From the NCBI RefSeq assembly GCF_028453695.1, contig NC_135781.1:31371640-31435639 (forward strand): a stretch of 64,000 bases of DNA, read 5' to 3'. Both the position numbers and the translations under genes were made by a program. The notes beneath the pieces were generated by a model that worked only from the letters and a program-made list of their open reading frames with translations, had not been told where the DNA came from and did not search any database. Shown here one piece after another: positions 34,886 through 47,272 of the stretch (its first letter is position 1; every line of letters starts with the position of its first letter). Source of the stretch: Augochlora pura (Eukaryota; Arthropoda; Insecta; Hymenoptera; Halictidae).

Positions 34886-37800
34886 TTCGAAACATCATTT
34901 CCAACAACGGCGTCTCGTAGACGATTCGATCACCGTTTTCCGTTCCTGTGGCGAGCGACACGGGTCGCGAGGCTCTCTCTATTTTCCCGCGTCGATGGCG
35001 GCGGGACAATGGCGAGATATTCCACGGCCGGGTAAACCATCGCTTGCCCCCGCCTTGTTTCCCATTTCTCCCCCGCAGCGGCAATTAAATCCGTGAAATC
35101 TCGGCACGCCGGGATAAGTGAGAATTTACGCGGAGCATGAGGGAAGGGGGACTGGAAAAGAGTGAAAAAGGGGGATGGCGCGGCGATTCGAGGGTAGGAG
35201 GGTAGGTGGAGGGGGGTTAACAGGGCGCGAAAACCCCCGCAGCCGGTTACATCGGTCCAATTTCTTTTTCATCGCCCGGCCAGCAGTTTTCCTCATTAGC
35301 CTCGAACAATCGCCGGGGCCCGGCTTTCATGAATATTTCACAATACCGTACGCGTGCGAAAGAGGAGGGGGTGGGGGATGAGGAGTGGGGGCAACGAGGG
35401 GTAGACCGCCGCGCGAACCGGCAACAATAGATTGGTTACATTCGAGAGTTCGATCGTCTCCGGTGAGTTATGCCTCCATCGTCGGCCCCGGGCGGCGAAG
35501 GCGACCGCGCGACGAATATCCCAAAGTCTTATCGATGATTATCGCTTGGTAAATAAAAGTCTGCCGAAGGACCCGCCGACCCTTCCGGCGCCCCGGAGAA
35601 TTGAAACGGAAAATGTATTGCAGGTTGAAGCTCCCTGTATCGATCATATGCGTCCCGCACGGATACCGACGTCAACCCCTTGCATTTATTGTACGGCAAT
35701 CAGAGCTTCATTGTTTAAATATTGACGCGGTGTTCAATGCTCTTTTGGATGTAAATATTACTGTTGTTGTAGGATGATTAAATTTATGATTTTTATATTT
35801 TTGTGGTATTAGGGCTGGAGAGAGCTTGTTTGATCTGTTTTGTTTGTTTTAGTTTTATTTTGTTTGTATTAGGATTGTTCTTATTATTTTTATTAGTTTC
35901 TATATTGGTTTCTGTTATTATAGGATAATTTAATCTATGCTTTCATATTTTTATATTAGGATTAAACAATGTTTATTTTAATTATTTCATTTCTTTCAGT
36001 TTCATTTTGTTTGTATTAAGAGTGTTCTTGTTATTAATATTATTCTCCGAATAGTTTTTATCGAATTGCAATAGGTTTATAATCACTATTATAATTCTTA
36101 TTATTATAAGATGACTGCAATAATATTTATTATCATAGAATAGCTATAATAATATTTATTACAATACAATTGTAACAATTATAATTGTAATTTATTATAA
36201 TACAATTGCAATAATACTTATTATCGCAATATACTCATAATAACATTCGCTACCATAAGATACTCGATTATAAAAATACATGATTATATAAACAATACAT
36301 GATTGTAAAAATATACACATTACCTTATCTATTACAATATTCTCCATAACAACCCAATTTTAGCATACTTATAATTTCCATTCGTCGCAACGCAGAGAAT
36401 ATCGCAACGACTTCCCGACGAATTTCATATCAGGACATCCGTCGACAGAGCAGATCCTTCGAAGAAGATCCTTCCGTCGGACGCGATCACTTTTGCCGCG
36501 CAAACTTATCCGCGTATTTCTGCCACGAACACGACCGAAACTTTTCACGTCGCAACCGGACCCATCCGCCAACGTAACACAGCATTTAAATAACAGAATC
36601 GATCGACACCGCGGCCACGCCGCGCCGACTTAATCCTTCCAGGATTCGAAGTCGAAGCCACTTCGGTGTGTGTGTGTGTAGCTCTCTCTCGGCCCCGGGA
36701 GTTTCGGTCAAGTCCGGCGGTCAGAGGCTGGTTGCAAGTTTCCCGGGTGGCGGCAGCGGCGGCGGCGGCAATGCAAATGTGTTAGTTGCATTCCGTTCCC
36801 GGAGTTTTCCTTGGGACTTGTGAACTTCGTCGGGTTAGCAGGATGCTCGAATTTGCATCCGCCGTGTATCTTCTTCCTCCGTCCTCCCCTTCGCCTCCCC
36901 TCCTTCCTATCCTTCCTATCCTTCCTCTTCTTCCTCCTTCCCCGGGCGGAAAGTCTTGGGACCGGGTTGATATATACTATGCGAAACTTGCGCGACCAGC
37001 CATCGATTCGCAAACATACGAGCAATTTGTGCGGCCCCGACTCAATGGACACTTTCTAAATAGAGCGCCGAAGGATGTCGCCGGCGGCGGCTTCCTTGCC
37101 CGCCAAAGTGACGCGGTGCTGGGAGACGGCACGCGCTTATTTTAGTTGTCGTGTTTCGTCGAATCGTTTGCGTACGCCATTGTCGGATAACAATGGAGGC
37201 AATTTTACCGTGGGGGACCATTGTGTTTTTAGTTTGTTATTTCGGTCGGAGGGGAGGTTTAGTTGAATATTATTTGCGTTGGTTTTGGGGGCGGAATCGT
37301 TCGATTTAGATTATTGTGAGAATTAATTGCTTTCAGGTGAATATTTTGTTCGTGTTTGATTAGAGTTTGTCGTGGATTGTTTTATGGGTTTATTTGTTAT
37401 AGATTGTGCTGGTTATTTGTCGTGCTTTGATCTATTTAGTTGCCGCGCGTTATCGTATGTATTGGGGTATTTTGTTCGTTCTGGTTGCTGAAATAAATGA
37501 AGAAGTTTGTTATTTAATATAATACAATTTCTTAATTCGATACTTCATTGGAAGATAAAGTATTCTTTAATTCTAAAATATTCTTTATTCGAGTAATTAT
37601 CTGTTCTAATAATTGTTTATTTGAGCAATCGAATAAGCTTAGAATTATTATATTATTACTATATTAATTGTTATAATAACTTCGCTATTATAACAGTGAT
37701 CCCTTAATATTAACAATTCCCCACGAAAACTTTGACAACTCAGTCCCTTAAATAACGAAAGAAGAAGGTCAGCTCTGTCATATCTCGTTCGAATAAACCG

Positions 37801-38038
37801 TTTCGGAAACGGGCGCGAAATCGTTGAGAATTGCGCTGGCACGTTCGCAAACAGGTAATTAAACCTTCTAAAATTTGTTTAGAGAGAATGGGGTGGGGAG
37901 GGCCCGGTTCTATTCGCTGAACTTCTCGGAACAGCGTGGAGCATCGGATGTCAGCAGAATTATCATCGGTCAGCTAATTACGACCGGTAACACCCGTGCG
38001 TAATTTCTGCGCGGATCGGCTTCGGTTACCGACGATAT
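34886..38038. other. Noncoding stretch
   Basis: GC-rich to 35740 with G-rich patches (G runs at 35367-35401 could form a quadruplex with long loops), AT-rich 35740-36370, CpG-rich to 37300, then AT-rich. A (GT)n is at about 36666-36680. No supported gene; the + strand CAG|GTGAAT near 37335 and CAG|GTAATT near 37852 lack pyrimidine tracts. Confidence 0.5.
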
Positions 38039-38286
38039 TTAACCCTTTCCAGTCGAAGCTATTTTAACTATAAATCTAAAATCATTTTTCTACGTTACAG
38101 TATTTCTAATTTTTAGTTTAACGCGACAGAGTGCATATATTATACATGTGAAATTCATTTTTAATTATTTTTGTTATTTAATTAATTATTTTATAATTCA
38201 AAATTATAAATTATAAATTAGTGAAAAATTGTAAATTAATTGTAATAATAAATTAGTTTAGATATAAAACATCGTTAAGGGTAAAA
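38039..38286 (+). mobile_element. TTAA-flanked MITE, probable full copy
   Basis: Starts TTAA-CCCTTTCCAGTCGAA, then ATTTTAACTATAAATCTAAA and TTACAGTATTTCTA, closely following the left half of the element at 62326. The right end is degenerate (AAGGGTAAA at about 38278-38286). Confidence 0.65.
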
Positions 38287-39198
38287 TTGTTGATACGAGT
38301 CACAAGGTTATGTCAAATTAATTAATTATAAATTTATAAATTTTATAAATATTACATAAATTCATGATTACAAATTATAAAACACGCAACCAGAAGAAGC
38401 GGCGCGCGCGCGTTCGAATGGACGCTGATCGGAGAGCGACGCAGCAAATTATGTACAGGAATCAATTTATTAGAGGCCTGTAAAGGCCTCGCGAAACGGC
38501 AAATGAAAAAGCGTCTCGCTCGCGGAAGAGAGAGAGAGAGAGAGAGAATGAGACAGGACCGTGCATTTAGCCGGGCATCCGTCCCCGGAGATCTCGCAAT
38601 TTTCGCGCGCGATTTTTCCGCAAAACGGGTCGCGCGGAGTTTTATTCGTGTTCCGCCGCGATCAATCTCCAGGCCGCGCGCGCGCGCGCGCGAATTTCGA
38701 TTTCGCGTTCGAAAATTGCGGCCATTCATTTCACGCGCGCGCGCGCGTCGGCGCCGCTAATAAACGAAAAAAGTTGACAAAAAATTTTCCGGCTGGAACG
38801 AACAATGCCGATGGAAACGCGCGGCGGCGACGACGGCCTACCCCTCCCCTTCCCCCCTTCGTCCACGTAACCAACCGCGGGAAGGGAACGTTCGAATACG
38901 GCGACACCGTTTAAAATATTCACCGGTGAACCCGGTGAACGGGACTCCGTTAACCGTTCGCGCCCCCGAAAAGTTTCTGAATAAATGATTTTCGTTATCG
39001 GACCGAGACCGTGCTCGCGTTACAGAATTCTTGCTATATGTCAAAGCTCTATGGATTGTTATTTCTATAATTTTATTAACATTTTAATCACGGCGGTTTT
39101 ATTAATCTTCTAATTTCATCTTAAATTTTTTAAGAATAAGAAAGCACAATATGCAGTTCTATTTTTATTATTTTTGTTATAATATTCCAGTTGAAAGT
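38287..39198. other. Noncoding stretch
   Basis: Mainly CpG-rich with two (CG)n tracts and a (GA)n at 38527-38547. Frames overlap on both strands; no domain recognised. Confidence 0.5.
38675..38747. repeat. Two (CG)n tracts 40 bp apart
   Basis: Alternating CG at 38675-38692 (18 bases) and 38734-38747 (14 bases). Both are Z-DNA-prone. Confidence 0.95.
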
Positions 39199-39239
39199 AC
39201 TTAATTTTTAACACGAATTATTTTCTGTTTCAGGTAAGA
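39199..39239 (+). promoter_or_regulatory. Candidate recursive (ratchet) splice site 2
   Basis: Acceptor and donor are fused at 39233/39234: ATTATTTTCTGTTTCAG|GTAAGAG. A possible branch point (TTTTTAAC) lies about 25 nt upstream, and there is no AG for about 35 nt before the acceptor. The donor half GTAAGAG is identical to that of the site at 9341, and the acceptor has the same CAG. Same strand, 29.9 kb apart. The pyrimidine tract is shorter than at site 1. Confidence 0.55.
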
Positions 39240-39293
39240 GACACCGTCATTTTGTTAAACGTCACGTCGCTACATGGAGAATCGTATTCGCGG
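39234..39293 (+). other. Candidate RS-exon of 60 nt
   Basis: A second donor, CGG|GTAAGC, lies 60 nt after the fused site, close to the 55-nt spacing at the first site. The 60 nt are open in the frame GTA-AGA-GAC (20 codons). The parallel layout at two distant sites is the main support for both. An ordinary alternative exon is the competing reading. Confidence 0.45.
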
Positions 39294-39591
39294 GTAAGCC
39301 AGCGAATGCAATTGCAAACCATGGATCTGTATATTTATGAATATATGATGTCTGTAACACAAGATTGCTTATATTATTATTATTATTATTAAATTGATAA
39401 AGAATCGTGAAACTTTCTATCTTAAAGATTTTTTAGTACATTCTACAATTAAAAATTGTAATACAAATTGAATAATTATCAATTAGGTAACTTTGCCTTT
39501 CTCGTTAACCACTAAGCTGCTAAATATTATCAATAATTACTATTTACGAAAGCAGTTAATCAAAAGAAAAGAAAAAGCTACGATCACCGAA
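39294..39591. other. AT-rich noncoding stretch
   Basis: AT-rich sequence with a short (TTA)n run near 39375-39390. No gene seen. Confidence 0.55.
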
Positions 39592-39764
39592 TTAACCCTT
39601 TTCCCTCAATCATCAACTTTGCAAAATTAAATTTCTCCATATTCGATCAATTGTCAATTAATAAAAATCTTATATAAAATAAAACAAAACTAAAATAACT
39701 AAAAACAATCGTACCAAATAAAAATATTCCACGTTTTCGAGTGAAAATTGTCTGGAAGGGTTAA
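39592..39764. mobile_element. TTAA-flanked MITE-like element (173 bp)
   Basis: TTAA-CCCTTTTCCC on the left and GGAAGGG-TTAA on the right; the right end contains GTTTTCGAGTGAAAATTG, similar to the CACTCGAAAACA block of relatives. The interior is AT-rich and only weakly like the other copies. Confidence 0.55.
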
Positions 39765-40289
39765 TTCGCGCCAGGTTTGTCTCGAGAAGAAGCGGCCCAA
39801 ACAACGCGATGAAACCGGCGATAATGGCGGGGATGTGTATTAGCTGGTGGACGAGCCGCGCGCCAAATATAAATGCGAAAACGACGGTGAAACGGAATTC
39901 CGTGGCGCGTTAGTCACCGGCGAAAACATGGGGCAGTGCTTCCCTAGCATTTCTCCCGTGACGGTCGTCGAGAACTTCTCCTCTCGCGATCGAGTTCTAC
40001 GGAAGAGGAGGTGGAAGAGTATAGTGCGAAAGTGGCGGGAAAATTCCGTCGAACAAGTTGGCTGCCTTATAACCTATACCGTACTTTAACGAATTAGACT
40101 CGCGATGCTGATTTTTAGTAATAAGTTGTTAGGTATGAACAGGTATTAATTTTTATTGAACGTATACGATGTACAAGAATAAATAACGTGTAAGATCAAG
40201 TACAATGAACTACCGAATATATTAATTTTGTTTAAAGTTTAGATATACGTAACACAATAATAGATTACAATTTTATGTAAAAATTGAAA

Positions 40290-40380
40290 AGATATACTAT
40301 TATAAATTACATATATTAAAGCTGTATTATCATAAATTGAAATAGACAAAATATACTATTACAAATTACATATATTAAAG
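40290..40380 (+). repeat. 59-bp direct repeat, two units
   Basis: ATATACTATTATAAATTACA and ATATACTATTACAAATTACA, each followed by TATATTAAAG, start at 40292 and 40351. Confidence 0.85.
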
Positions 40381-40770
40381 CAAATTAAAATTACATATAA
40401 CCTTTCGTTTAGACAGTTAAGAAAAACCGTCTAATTCCCTTAAAAATTCTCATTTTCTAAACCACGTCAAGATCATTAAATCGCGTTAAAACAGTAACAA
40501 TAATCGCACCGTTATTGGATCGAGTAAAATAAACGAAACACCCGTTACACCGACCGCCGATAAAACCGAAACAGTAAAGAATCAACTGTCCGACCGTTCC
40601 AATTTCTTCTCCGGGCTGCTCCTCCTCGTTTCCTGCGACGATGGTTCTTCCGTTCGTCATTTCCTGGTGTTCATCCATCGACGTCCTAATATCTGGCCAG
40701 TTCCTTCAATTTCCTTGGGTTTCTCGCCCGCCCCGCAGAGCAGCGGTCTGCCCTTTCTTGATAGCTTTCT

Positions 40771-40774
<4 letters not shown>

Positions 40775-40818
<44 letters not shown>
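40775..40818. repeat. (CT)22 microsatellite
   Basis: Pure CT run. Confidence 0.98.
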
Positions 40819-40823
<5 letters not shown>

Positions 40824-41334
40824 GACTCCGTACCAGACGAGATCCCTTCGACCAATTCCCAAGCGGCGGCATCGCAACCGCGCTCGGAATATGCATTGTC
40901 GACGTAGCAAAGGTCGTCGTCCACGAAACGTCCGCAGCACGTACACGTAACCAGCCTACTTATCCTCCGGGGCTGGGCTCCTCGTAACCGAGCACACCGG
41001 CATTCATTAAGAGATACAAACGGTCATTAAACAGGCCGCCTCGAAGTCGTTGTCATACCCGGATAATTCCCAGACGATGTCGCGCGGACGCTCGATCGAG
41101 GCGACGGTCGTCCAAGTCGGATCCGAGTCAAAGCAAGTGCATTTCTGATGAACAATTCCACGGCTCCTTGGGGCTGTTGCGTTGGATTTTTGACTCTTGA
41201 CGGAGACGACGTTTAGGCGAATTCAAAGCTGTCTTTCTTAACTCTTTGTAGTAATATTCTTATGTTAAGGACGTGTCTAGTAGGCTATTTTTTAGATTAG
41301 AATTTTTGGCTAACAATTGCTATGCAATTTAGGC

Positions 41335-41500
41335 TTAACCCTTTGCGGTTGAGTGCTGACTCCGAGGCACCGCTACAATTGTTACAGCGAGTTTCAAAAT
41401 CATTTTTATATTATGAAAGATTAGATTTCAAAGATTATTAAAGGTATTGCAAAAGTATTGTTGTTGCATGAGTTATAAAAGTTATGAAATATAGTTTGTC
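41335..41500 (-). mobile_element. TTAA-flanked MITE fragment
   Basis: TTAA-CCCTTTGCGGTTGAGTG, then CCGAGGCACCGCTACAATTG and GTTTCAAAATCATTTTTATA. This matches the reverse complement of the right end of 62326-62559. The other terminus is not seen. Confidence 0.7.
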
Positions 41501-42670
41501 ATATAAAATGGAAATGCTATCCAACAAAAATAATTCCTCTATTAAAAAATAAAACTTCTATTCGGCTTCCATTTTCAGAAAATAAATCGAACTACTCCCA
41601 TCTACAACAATAAAAATATCTCCACAATAAAAATCTCAACAATGAAAATATCTCAACAATAAAAATACCAATAACAATACCTCCGCCACGAACGAAAACC
41701 AACCAGATTATCCGCATCTTCGAAACGGCTTTTATTATCCTTATATTTTTATTATAGCTTGGGAAAATGTTGCGAATTGAAAATCGCCGACGTCGACGTA
41801 AAATGAAATAAAAATATATACCGCGTGTCCGCGCTATATTGTGCACAATATATATATGGATACACAGTTTCTATATTGTATTCAGCACGGAATAAACTGA
41901 TCGCAGTATCAATATTACTGCAGAGACACGGGCATAAATATTTATTGTCATTGATCGATACGTAGGGACCCGAAAGGCGGCGTCGCGATATTAGCCTGCC
42001 GCTGCTGCTGCCGGCGCAACGGCGGCCGAACTTTCGCGTACGGGCTGTTATGGGGTGGAGTTTTAAGCGTATTTATGGATTATAAAGCAGAGAGAAAAAA
42101 TATGGTATACGGGTTCGGAAGTTTTGTTCGCAAGTAAGATTAGTTCGGTGAGAGAGAGGCAGCTTTAACGGGGGCCGTTATTAGACGGTTCTTCGCTAAG
42201 CCGGCCGCCGGCTCATGAACAATTCCTTGAAAGATTGAGATTCAGTGGGAATTATTATCCGGTTCCATCATCGCTATAACAGTTTTCGAGTATGCCGGAG
42301 TTGCGAGAGTGTGCGAGAGAACACGAAGTTTCGTGGCACAGCGACCTTTTTGCTGTTTTATAGTCGCGTGAAAATTCGCGATATATTTTCTTACGAATTA
42401 ATTCGATTCGAATTACGAATTAATTCTGCTATAGTCTGCTACAGTTTGATAAATTTAATTGCGCTTCTCGTTCAGAACGATGATAATTGATTGAGTTACA
42501 TAGCCGAAAGAATACCGAAACCACTCAAGAATAATTGCGTTCGCGATTGATTCAAGTTGACGTTAATGGTGCTTACTTTTAATTGAAGTGCGGGGTAATA
42601 ACTGTTTATTAGTCGAGTGGAATGACCATTGTATTACAATGTCGAGGGGGGAAGTAGAAATGAACGTTGC
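41501..42670. other. Noncoding stretch
   Basis: Short repeated phrases ACAATAAAAATATCTC at 41605-41665, then unique DNA. The part from about 41950 to 42240 is non-repetitive with TTTATGG/TTATAAAG-type motifs and could be regulatory; not proven. Confidence 0.45.
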
Positions 42671-42798
42671 AGAATATTTGGACAATTATAAACGAACAGC
42701 AAATGTTGTGTCATTGGTAGAAGAAACCGAATTGTTTAATCAAATTGTACAGTAAATTGAGGGGTCTAGGTTAAAAGGATAATGGAACAATTTAATAT
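42671..42798 (+). repeat. Dispersed repeat D, copy 1
   Basis: About 125 bp matching 58640-58764 in the same orientation: AGAATNTTTGGANAANTATAAAC, GTAGAAGAANCCNAATTGTTTA and AAGGATAATGNANNAATTTAA-like blocks. Identity by eye is about 70%. Confidence 0.65.
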
Positions 42799-43829
42799 GA
42801 AATTAGTAGAAGAGATAGTTTATCAGTTGTGTCAAAGTCACATAAGGGCTATGTTTGTCAACAATTTTTTAAAGTCTTTTGGATCGACAATAATATGTAA
42901 AAAATAATTGTATTTAAAATCGAAAAATATTTAGTTAGGGTAGATGTTATATTTCTTCGCCATCAGGCAAAAGATACTTCCAATAACAAAACTGTCTAAC
43001 AAATCAAAATAAAGTTCCACTTTATTAAATAAAAAATAGAATATTTAATAAAAGCTTTAACAAAAATAAGATTAAATATAAATACACGACAATTCGAACC
43101 TCAGTCTTAACATATCATTTACACTAGCTAAAATGCAAAAAGTAAATGAAACAAATAAAAATCAAAATAAATTAACTTAACTCTAAATTATCTAAGCCAA
43201 ATTATCTAGATTATCTAAACCAAATGATCTAAATTATCTAAACAAGAAATTCGTAAAAAATTGATACAAAAGATGATAGTAAAGTTATTTGTGTATTAAC
43301 ACAGCTGTGATTTCAACCCTCTCGATCGCTCCATCCAATTTACCGCTACTTAATTGCACTTGCAATTCCGTCTCGCTGTAACAACAATTTACACCGGTTG
43401 TTACAGTATCTCGAGGCCACTGCACCGAATAATTTCCAGAGGCCTTTTGAATCAGTAACGACAGTTAATGCGCGCCATTTAGCCGAGGTGGCTGTTCCGA
43501 GGACCCCGAAAACGTCGAACGCATTCTATGCCGACACCTTGAAATATGACTCCGGCGACAATTTCACGGGGAACATCCAGCATTTTACGACATCATCCGA
43601 GTGGCCTGTCCCCAGACAGAAAGGGGTATATCGTGGCTTCTCATTAAAATCGAGCTTACCAACTCTTGAGATCCCGCCGCGGAATACGTGCTTATACGTA
43701 ATAACGTCGGGATTCCGCTATCTCCACCGACGTCCCCTCTGCTCCTTTTTTCTCACCGACCTGTCTGTCTTTCATTCCTTTTCTTTGTCTTTTTCGCCCT
43801 GTGATATTCTCCCTCTTGATTTTCATGTA
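42799..43829. other. Noncoding stretch
   Basis: AT-rich to 43300 with a short ATTATCTAAACCAAAT repeat at 43185-43240, then balanced DNA. The 160-codon frame at 43398-43880 has no recognisable domain and ends in the CT tract. Confidence 0.5.
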
Positions 43830-44275
43830 TTTTCCTCTCTCTTTTTCGATCTTTCTCTCTTTCACTTCATTTTCATATAATTATGTCTGTCTCTCTTTTT
43901 CTTCTTGTCTTTATTTTAGTATAATTCTCTCTCTATATATCTCTTTCTCTCTGTCTTTATTTCGCTATAATTCTCTCTCTCTCTCTCTGTGGAGGTAAAA
44001 ACCTTTCTCTCTCCCTCTCTCTGTCTCTCTGTGGAGATAAAGACCTTTATCTCCCGTTCTCTCTCTCTCTCTTTCTCTCTGTCTCTCTCTCTCTATTTCT
44101 TCAATATTCTCTCTCTCTCTCTCTCTGTCTATCTCTCTATATCTCCCTCTCATTCTCTCTATCCCTATTTCTCTCTCCCAGTCTCTCCGTCTCTCCTTCT
44201 CCCTTTCTCCATAATTTTCTCGTTGTCTCTTTCTCTCTCTATCTCTCAATTTGTGTCTCTCTCTCTCTTTCTCCC
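43830..44275. repeat. Long CT-rich low-complexity block
   Basis: About 450 bp of degenerate (CT)n with TTT, TGT and TAT interruptions; includes two near-identical 25-base phrases around CTCTGTGGAGGTAAA and CTCTGTGGAGATAAA. The largest such block in the window. Confidence 0.95.
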
Positions 44276-44594
44276 TCCTATCTGGCGTTTCACAAGATTT
44301 TCCTCCCGGTTCCCGTGGACAGATTGTGTAGGTAATTGAGAGGTTCGGCATCTGGCTGGCGATTTACATATCGTGGTTCCCGATCGGATGGAATTACTCA
44401 ATGTACCGTGAAGTTGATTCTACTGGCGGCGAGACTCTGGATGAAAGATACCGGCGGCCCCCGTGCAGTACCATCGCATTCGACGTCTATATATTTGCCA
44501 AATAATGCCGTATCAGACGAGGCATGTACGCTCTATTTTCCATCTGATTTCATAAATACCGCCCTCGTATTACGAGTTTGCGGCAATTTTTGAT
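44276..44594. other. Noncoding stretch
   Basis: Balanced-composition unique sequence with an 85-codon + strand frame and no domain recognised. Confidence 0.5.
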
Positions 44595-44880
44595 TTTGTT
44601 TGGATTACATTTGGATTCAGTTTGGGTTAAATTTGGATTCAGTTTGGGCTAATTTTGAATTCAATTTTGGTTAAATTTGGATACAGTTTGGGTTAAATTT
44701 CGATTCAGTTTGGGTTAATTTTGGATTCAGTTTGGATTAAATTTGGATTCAATTTTGGTTAAATTTAGATACAGTTTGGGTTAAATTTAGATTTAATTTG
44801 GATTCAGTTTTGATTTAGTTCGAATTAAATTTGAGTTCAGTTTGGATTTAATTTGGATTTAATTATGGTTAAATTTGGTA
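44595..44880 (+). repeat. 22-bp minisatellite, about 12 units
   Basis: Alternating TTTGGATTCAG and TTTGGGTTAAA half-units, period 22 bp (for example 44611 and 44633). Each half is itself an 11-mer relative of the other. Confidence 0.9.
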
Positions 44881-45469
44881 CCAACCGTGAGAAGATCACT
44901 GATTCTTCTGCGAAAGAAAAATCGTCTGTATCATATCAATATCAATATAATTCATATTACACGCAAAATTCTCCATTAATTTTTAAAAACCAAGCTCACC
45001 AATTACCCCACCATAACCTTACCCCAAAGAATCAAAGATCCCCCTGCCAAGAACCCAGTCAATCGCTAAAGCTTCTCGTCCAACAATTTCAGACCTCCGT
45101 TTCTCGCATTAAACTCCGCCTAGAAACGCATTGCCCCGTATCCCTCGAACGAATCGGTCAGCTCCGGACAGAGGTTTTTGCGGTTCGATCGCGGGACTCG
45201 ATACCGTCTCCGCAATCAGTCAAATAATGCTGCGGCTTCCGGGAAAGGTGGTGGGGGGATAGCGGGCGTGCGGGGGTAACGTTAATGGGATCGTTGGGGG
45301 TTAGTGGCGCATAGAAAGAAGCGGAATGGTTAGCCGGTCCTTGGGCGGATCTGATTGCGGCCGGCGCTTAGAGAGGTGAGGACGATTGCCACTTGGTGAT
45401 TAGGAGTTCAATAGCCCAGAAGCGCAATTACCGGGTGGGACACAGGTGTTCTCTGTTCTGCGGAGCGCG

Positions 45470-45595
45470 CAGGGGACGGGAAGGGAACACGTAGAATAGA
45501 GGGAGACGCAGTGGTCCGAAGGGAGAGGGGCACATGTAGAATAGAGCGAGACGCAGTGGTCCGAAGGGAGAGGGGAACATAGAGAATAGGGCGGC
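45470..45595 (+). repeat. 45-bp tandem repeat, about 2.7 units
   Basis: GACGCAGTGGTCCGAAGGGA starts at 45505 and 45550, preceded each time by GTAGAATAGA and followed by GAGGGG.ACA. Confidence 0.9.
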
Positions 45596-45710
45596 GAGAC
45601 AGACGGTAGAACGCGGGGATCCTCGGGGCCGGCTTCGCCCGATATATTCCTCCCGAAGTCGCCTGGCCCGGGTCTCCCAAGCGCATACTTGTGCACGTCG
45701 TCGTGCTACC

Positions 45711-45735
45711 GTCGTCGTCGTCGTCGTCGTCGTCG
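45711..45735. repeat. (GTC)8 tract
   Basis: About eight pure GTC units. Confidence 0.97.
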
Positions 45736-47272
45736 AGAACCGATACTCGACGAAGAATGGCTGTGTCGTCGTCGTGTTCGACGAAGGATGGCTGTGTCGT
45801 CGCGTGTCTCTGACCGAACACACAGACATTTCTAAGGGGGTGGGGAGGGGGACATTTCTGTTCCTCGCGTCTTGGACCCAGCGCTCTCGACTATATTCAT
45901 TCCTCGAAAGGCGGACTTCGTTTGGACAAGCACACGGCGCGCCCGGCCGGCCGGCCGTCTATTGGCCGAGTTTCCCCCGCAAGCCTCGGAACTTCGCGGT
46001 GGTTTCCGAGCGATAATTGGCTCGAGATGGATCCCGATTTCACAGCTTTGTGATCGTGACCTGTTTATTAAGCCAGCCGGCGGAGACTCTCTGGTACTCT
46101 GCGACGAGGGTGGTCCCTTGATTGTGTTTTGTAATGCGCGAGTCGGATGGTGGACCGTGTTCGTCGAGACGATCCCATGACGGTCGTCCTACTGGCCGGA
46201 CCATTGTCGCAGGAGATGTCTTGGAGATCGTCGAGGCGATTAGGGTTACGTTTTTTCCGAGTTGTTGAATTATCTTGAATTGATCCGTGGTTATGTATGG
46301 AGTCAAGGTTATATAAGTCGTGAATTTTTCTTGCACGTGTTAGTTTTGGAGGATGCTATGGTTTTTGGAATTTTTTGGAAAAGGAGATATGAGATGAAAT
46401 TTTAAATAATTTGTATAATAAATATACTATTTAATAGTATATCTGATATAGGTAAAACATAGATACAACCAATTATAGTCAGCACCCTTACAGAGAGCTC
46501 ATCGCGCAGCTTTCAACTACACTCAGCACCCCTAACAAAAGAGTTAAAAGAATTCATTAAATATAATTAATCATTAACTAAACACTAGCTAACTCCCTTA
46601 CATCACACTATACTTCAACAATTAGCAGAATTTATTACTCAACTAAAACATCCAAAAGATATTTTTGCATTCATAAAACAAATGTTTGAGCGCGGTAAAG
46701 GCAGCTAAAAAACTGAAGCGAATTACAGGAATCGCGGTCTCCTCGCCGTCTCCTTGGCACGCGGACATAGGCGTCGCGACGCAATATCCGGCATCGGCGT
46801 GCACGATATTAGTTCTCTCGTAGAAGTCGGCCGTTGTATTTCCGCAAGAACGAGAGATCCAATTTCAATTGGATACTTCCCAGATAAATTTCATGGCGGG
46901 GCGCGTGGCCGCGCCGTGGGAAGGGGAAATGGAACCCCCGGCGAAACCGGAAGAGCAGCTCTTCCGATCCTTAGTGCGGCTCCCTTTGTCGCGGATGGAT
47001 CGGTGAGTTTTGGTTGGCGGTCGGCGAATCAATCGGGGAGCTACGTTATTGTATTTCGAGTGGGTGACGCGATTAGGTGATGATTGAACATGACATGATG
47101 ATTATATTAATTTTTGAGGAGTCGACAGAAAGAAATCGAGAAAATAAATATGGAATATTATGAGAACGATAAATTTAATTTTTGAAGTCGCTGAATTTGA
47201 TGTACGATAAATACTGAAGATCGCAATTATAAAAATGATTGAAATTATTCAGAAGAGAAATAAATATATAAC

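Larger units (their letters stand above)
39765..41334. other. Noncoding stretch
   Basis: CpG-rich with an AT-rich middle. Contains a 59-bp direct repeat and a CT microsatellite, listed separately. No gene recognised. Confidence 0.55.
44881..47272. other. Noncoding stretch
   Basis: Balanced to GC-rich unique DNA until 46370, AT-rich 46370-46690, CpG-rich to 47080, then AT-rich. No gene recognised; frames overlap on both strands. Confidence 0.5.

Noticed and set aside
37321..37345. CAG|GTGAAT, and CAG|GTAATT near 37852, as further recursive splice sites
   Set aside because: No adequate pyrimidine tract or branch point upstream, and weak donor sequences.
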